This document shows positions 61,436 to 64,000 of a DNA stretch of 64,000 bases, one piece after another. The notes below the pieces were generated by a model. The model was not told where the DNA came from. It ran no database searches and was given only the letters and a program-made list of their open reading frames with translations. The DNA lies in NCBI RefSeq assembly GCF_003590095.1, contig NC_039491.1, positions 10,354,001 to 10,418,000 of the forward strand, given 5' to 3'. Within the stretch, counting starts at the first letter, position 1. Every line of letters starts with the position of its first letter. The position numbers and the translations under genes are program-made. This DNA comes from Trichoplusia ni (taxonomy: Eukaryota; Arthropoda; Insecta; Lepidoptera; Noctuidae).

Positions 61436-63716
61436 TTAACTATGTATTTGTATACTCCTCCTTATCGTTTTCGACAACGGCGACCCTCGGCAATTCACTT
61501 CCTAGCGTGAGCCCTGATGTAGCTGGCTAGACTGAGTTTGGATCTAAACACTCGGTCGCACGCGCTGAAGGAATGTTGACCCGCAGAATTGAAAGTATAG
61601 TACAGTATACGGCGACTTAACTATGTAACAATGCCCAATGTATAGCAACTCATCTAAGCCCTGTACCTATTATAACCTGGTAAGTTATCAACATTCATGT
61701 TGCTATTTTGCATTTTTTTTAATATCGGGTTAGCACTAACACGTATTATTTACCGTGTTATCGAATTGTGTTACAGTCTATCCATCATCCATCCCTTTTG
61801 AAGTGACATCATCGATTAATTTTACAATAAAAAATGTATATTACAAATACTAGTAATATTACAAAGGCATAATTACATTAAACCTATTTCCAATAATTAT
61901 CCTTTGTACGAGTTCTTGCTTGCATCAAGGAAGTATTGAAGTAATAATAAATGTAATGCCGTTGTATGTGGCATTAGATATACTTGATCATAAGTTTATT
62001 GATTGTACAGGAAATTATCTTGTTCTAGCATTAAATAATAGTTGGAATAATTTATGCTTAAATAAGTCTGCAGTAAAGACGAAGGATGAAGCTGCTTATT
62101 TTTTTCTGTCTTCTTTGAAAAGTATTTTTTAGCTAGTTTTGTTTTAACTATTTCAGCATTACGTTTTATATTATACGCGAGTATTTTTGTCAAGAAGGTG
62201 TGGGCAAATGAATCTCCAAAAATCCAATTCTAGAGTTTTGCGTCGCGTACCTACTACCAAAATCAGCTCTCGAAATACAAAGTTAGTAATATGATAAATA
62301 ACACCAGCCTTTATACGTCACACTGCAAGGCACACGCCTCTTCTAATAAAGGAAAGGTTCGAGCATACTTCACATATTATATATGTGTATATATTTTGGT
62401 TTACAACTATCGACTTATAATCACATCTCATCTGCAAATCATATTTCTGTATACAACAAGCAGTTTTCCTCTCTACCTACATGATTACATTTGGGTCTTC
62501 ACAATCGACCTGACTTGCAAATCAAGCCGAGCCCCAATTTATTGGCTTTCCAACACTGTCCCACAGATTGGAACTAACTTTGTCCGCTGGATACAAAGTT
62601 TGTTGCAACCGACGGCGTAGTTACTGACTGCAGAGTGTAGGAGAAAATAAATAGGGCTAAAATAAGGTTTGGAAACTGAAATAACAACTGCAAACTAAAA
62701 CCTAAATGAATGCATTTTTGTTAAAGGTAACGAAAATGGGGTACGATATTTGGGTCTGTGATTTAAATGTCTGGGAGTACTGTAAGACATAAAGGTATAT
62801 AAGGGGTAAACGAAATCATTTGTTCATCTGTATCTATATCTGTCACCGGGCTATAGGTATCGAATGAACCGTAGTAGCTAGTTTAAATTTTCACTGAAGA
62901 TGTATTTCTGTTGCTGCTCTAACAAAACCTACTAAAATGGAAAACCGACGTTGCAACGGCTGTATAGGTTATTATTTTTTTGTGTAATTTGTACGGAACC
63001 AGAAGCCAGTTTTATGGGAAGTCTCTATTCAAGGCTTGCGTCATAAAGCTAACATACACCTACAAGTTTCTACATACAGTCATATCAAAATGGTCACCTT
63101 TATTGACTATATTTTTTTTGTGTTCTTAAGCGTATTTTTTATACTATGCATGAGTACAAAACTAACAATAAATTTACTACTTATCTTTATGTTAAAACAT
63201 CAAACGAAAAAACTCAATGCTCAACGTAATCTGTGTTAAATGAGTTTAAGTACCTACTATTTATAAATCCTACGTCATCATCTCATCACCAGAGCCTAAA
63301 AAATACTTTTTTCTACAGCTACGCAATAAGGTATTCGGCAAGCCAACTGTTTAGTCGTCAGAGAGTAAACATAAAATGATGGGATACAGTGATTTAAAAT
63401 CTTTTGTGACGTCACTTACCAGTACGCTTTTTACTAACAAGTGATGTTTTTGGTAACTACTACCGAACTTATGTGTTTTTATCTTCCTTATATTTTATCA
63501 GAATTATCAGAAAATTACATATTAAAACAGTTGCTGGAATTTAGACCTGCAACTATGTGCATAATAATTCAATCTTTGAAACCCTAGTGCACATAAATAC
63601 TTAGACCTTTGTTTAGTCCTAGCTACTGCATTAGGTTAAGTAACCTGTGATGGTAGATTAGTGTAATAATTAAATAAATTAATAATGTTACACAATTTGT
63701 TATAATATCCTATTAG

Positions 63717-63875
63717 AACAAATCGTCGTTTGCTGTCTTTCATGTTTTAGCAGTCATACCCAAAGTTACAGCAGGCATGCAATATGACAATAGACTGCAC
63801 AGTAATTATAACAAATCGTTGTCTATCTTTGACGTTTTTGTGATACCAAAAGTCATAGCAAGCGTGCATAATGAT
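63717..63875 (+). repeat. Divergent tandem duplication
   Basis: AACAAATCGTCGTTTGCTGT...CAGCAGGCATGCAATATGA recurs about 95 bp later as AACAAATCGTTGTCTATCTT...AGCAAGCGTGCATAATGA, with several substitutions and gaps. Confidence 0.6.
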
Positions 63876-64000
63876 GTCACTAATCATAGTACATGCTCAA
63901 GGTTGGGCGAAGTTTACAACCTTGGAGGTTTAATGGAAACCGTTTTATAATCGTAACTTCGAAGATTAACGTATTTACTTATGTAATGTACAGTCAGCTT

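Larger units (their letters stand above)
45371..64000. other. Upstream flank, no gene seen
   Basis: This 18.6-kb segment shows no GC-rich coding exon, no recognisable protein and no splice-paired frame on either strand. The open frames present (for example 48841-49053, 62291-62620) lack similarity I can recognise and are AT-rich. It contains the transposable-element remnants listed separately, four TGACGTCA sites (51223, 57008, 59890, 63407) and a divergent tandem duplication at 63717-63875. It may be intergenic or a long intron of a neighbour outside the window. Confidence 0.7.

Noticed and set aside
62291..62620. 109-residue plus-strand frame, the longest in the window
   Set aside because: Aromatic and AT-driven composition, no domain, no splice or promoter context.
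1..64000. CRISPR arrays, bacterial operons or prophage
   Set aside because: Spliced gene, SINEs, LINEs and Helitrons show a nuclear insect genome; no regularly spaced repeats were seen.

Overview
This is an AT-rich eukaryotic (insect) window whose only protein-coding gene that I can read with confidence is a split gene on the minus strand. I recognise it as GDAP2 (ganglioside-induced differentiation-associated protein 2). Twelve coding exons between 45151 and 2475 join, with consensus GT/AG borders and matching phases at every junction, into one frame of 1500 nt: 499 residues plus stop, almost the length of vertebrate GDAP2. The first half is a GDAP2-type macro domain, the second a CRAL-TRIO (SEC14-like) domain. 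The organism is very probably a moth, perhaps a noctuid. Evidence: Lep1-type Helitron copies (TCTATACTAAT...CTAGT ends), tRNA-headed and 5S-rRNA-headed SINEs of lepidopteran type, and LINE 3' ends with TTGAT or ATTG tails.

Layout: 1-2474 is 3' UTR and downstream flank. 2475-4475 holds the CRAL-TRIO exons 8-12. 4476-32320 is a 27.8-kb intron 7. 32321-32474 is exon 7 and 32475-39265 is intron 6. 39266-41858 is a compact block of the macro-domain exons 6-2. 41859-45138 is intron 1. 45139-45370 holds the start codon, 5' UTR and a GC/CpG-rich TATA-less promoter. From 45371 to 64000 I find no exon; this flank is repeat-studded non-coding DNA.

The most interesting signal lies in intron 7. At 16382-16467 on the minus strand an ATG in strong initiation context opens 28 codons and ends at a consensus donor, in exactly the phase needed to splice to exon 8. 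Further upstream on the same strand (23571-24330) are a TATA box below a GC-rich block and a possible 5' UTR exon with a good donor. Together these suggest an internal promoter making a ~207-residue GDAP2 isoform that keeps the CRAL-TRIO domain and drops the macro domain.

Other observations are ten exact TGACGTCA palindromes (far above expectation), a 57-bp near-perfect palindrome next to a second hairpin upstream of in-frame exon 6, a retroelement insertion flanked by a perfect 24-bp duplication, a MITE, head-to-head SINEs, and a hairpin in the probable 3' UTR.
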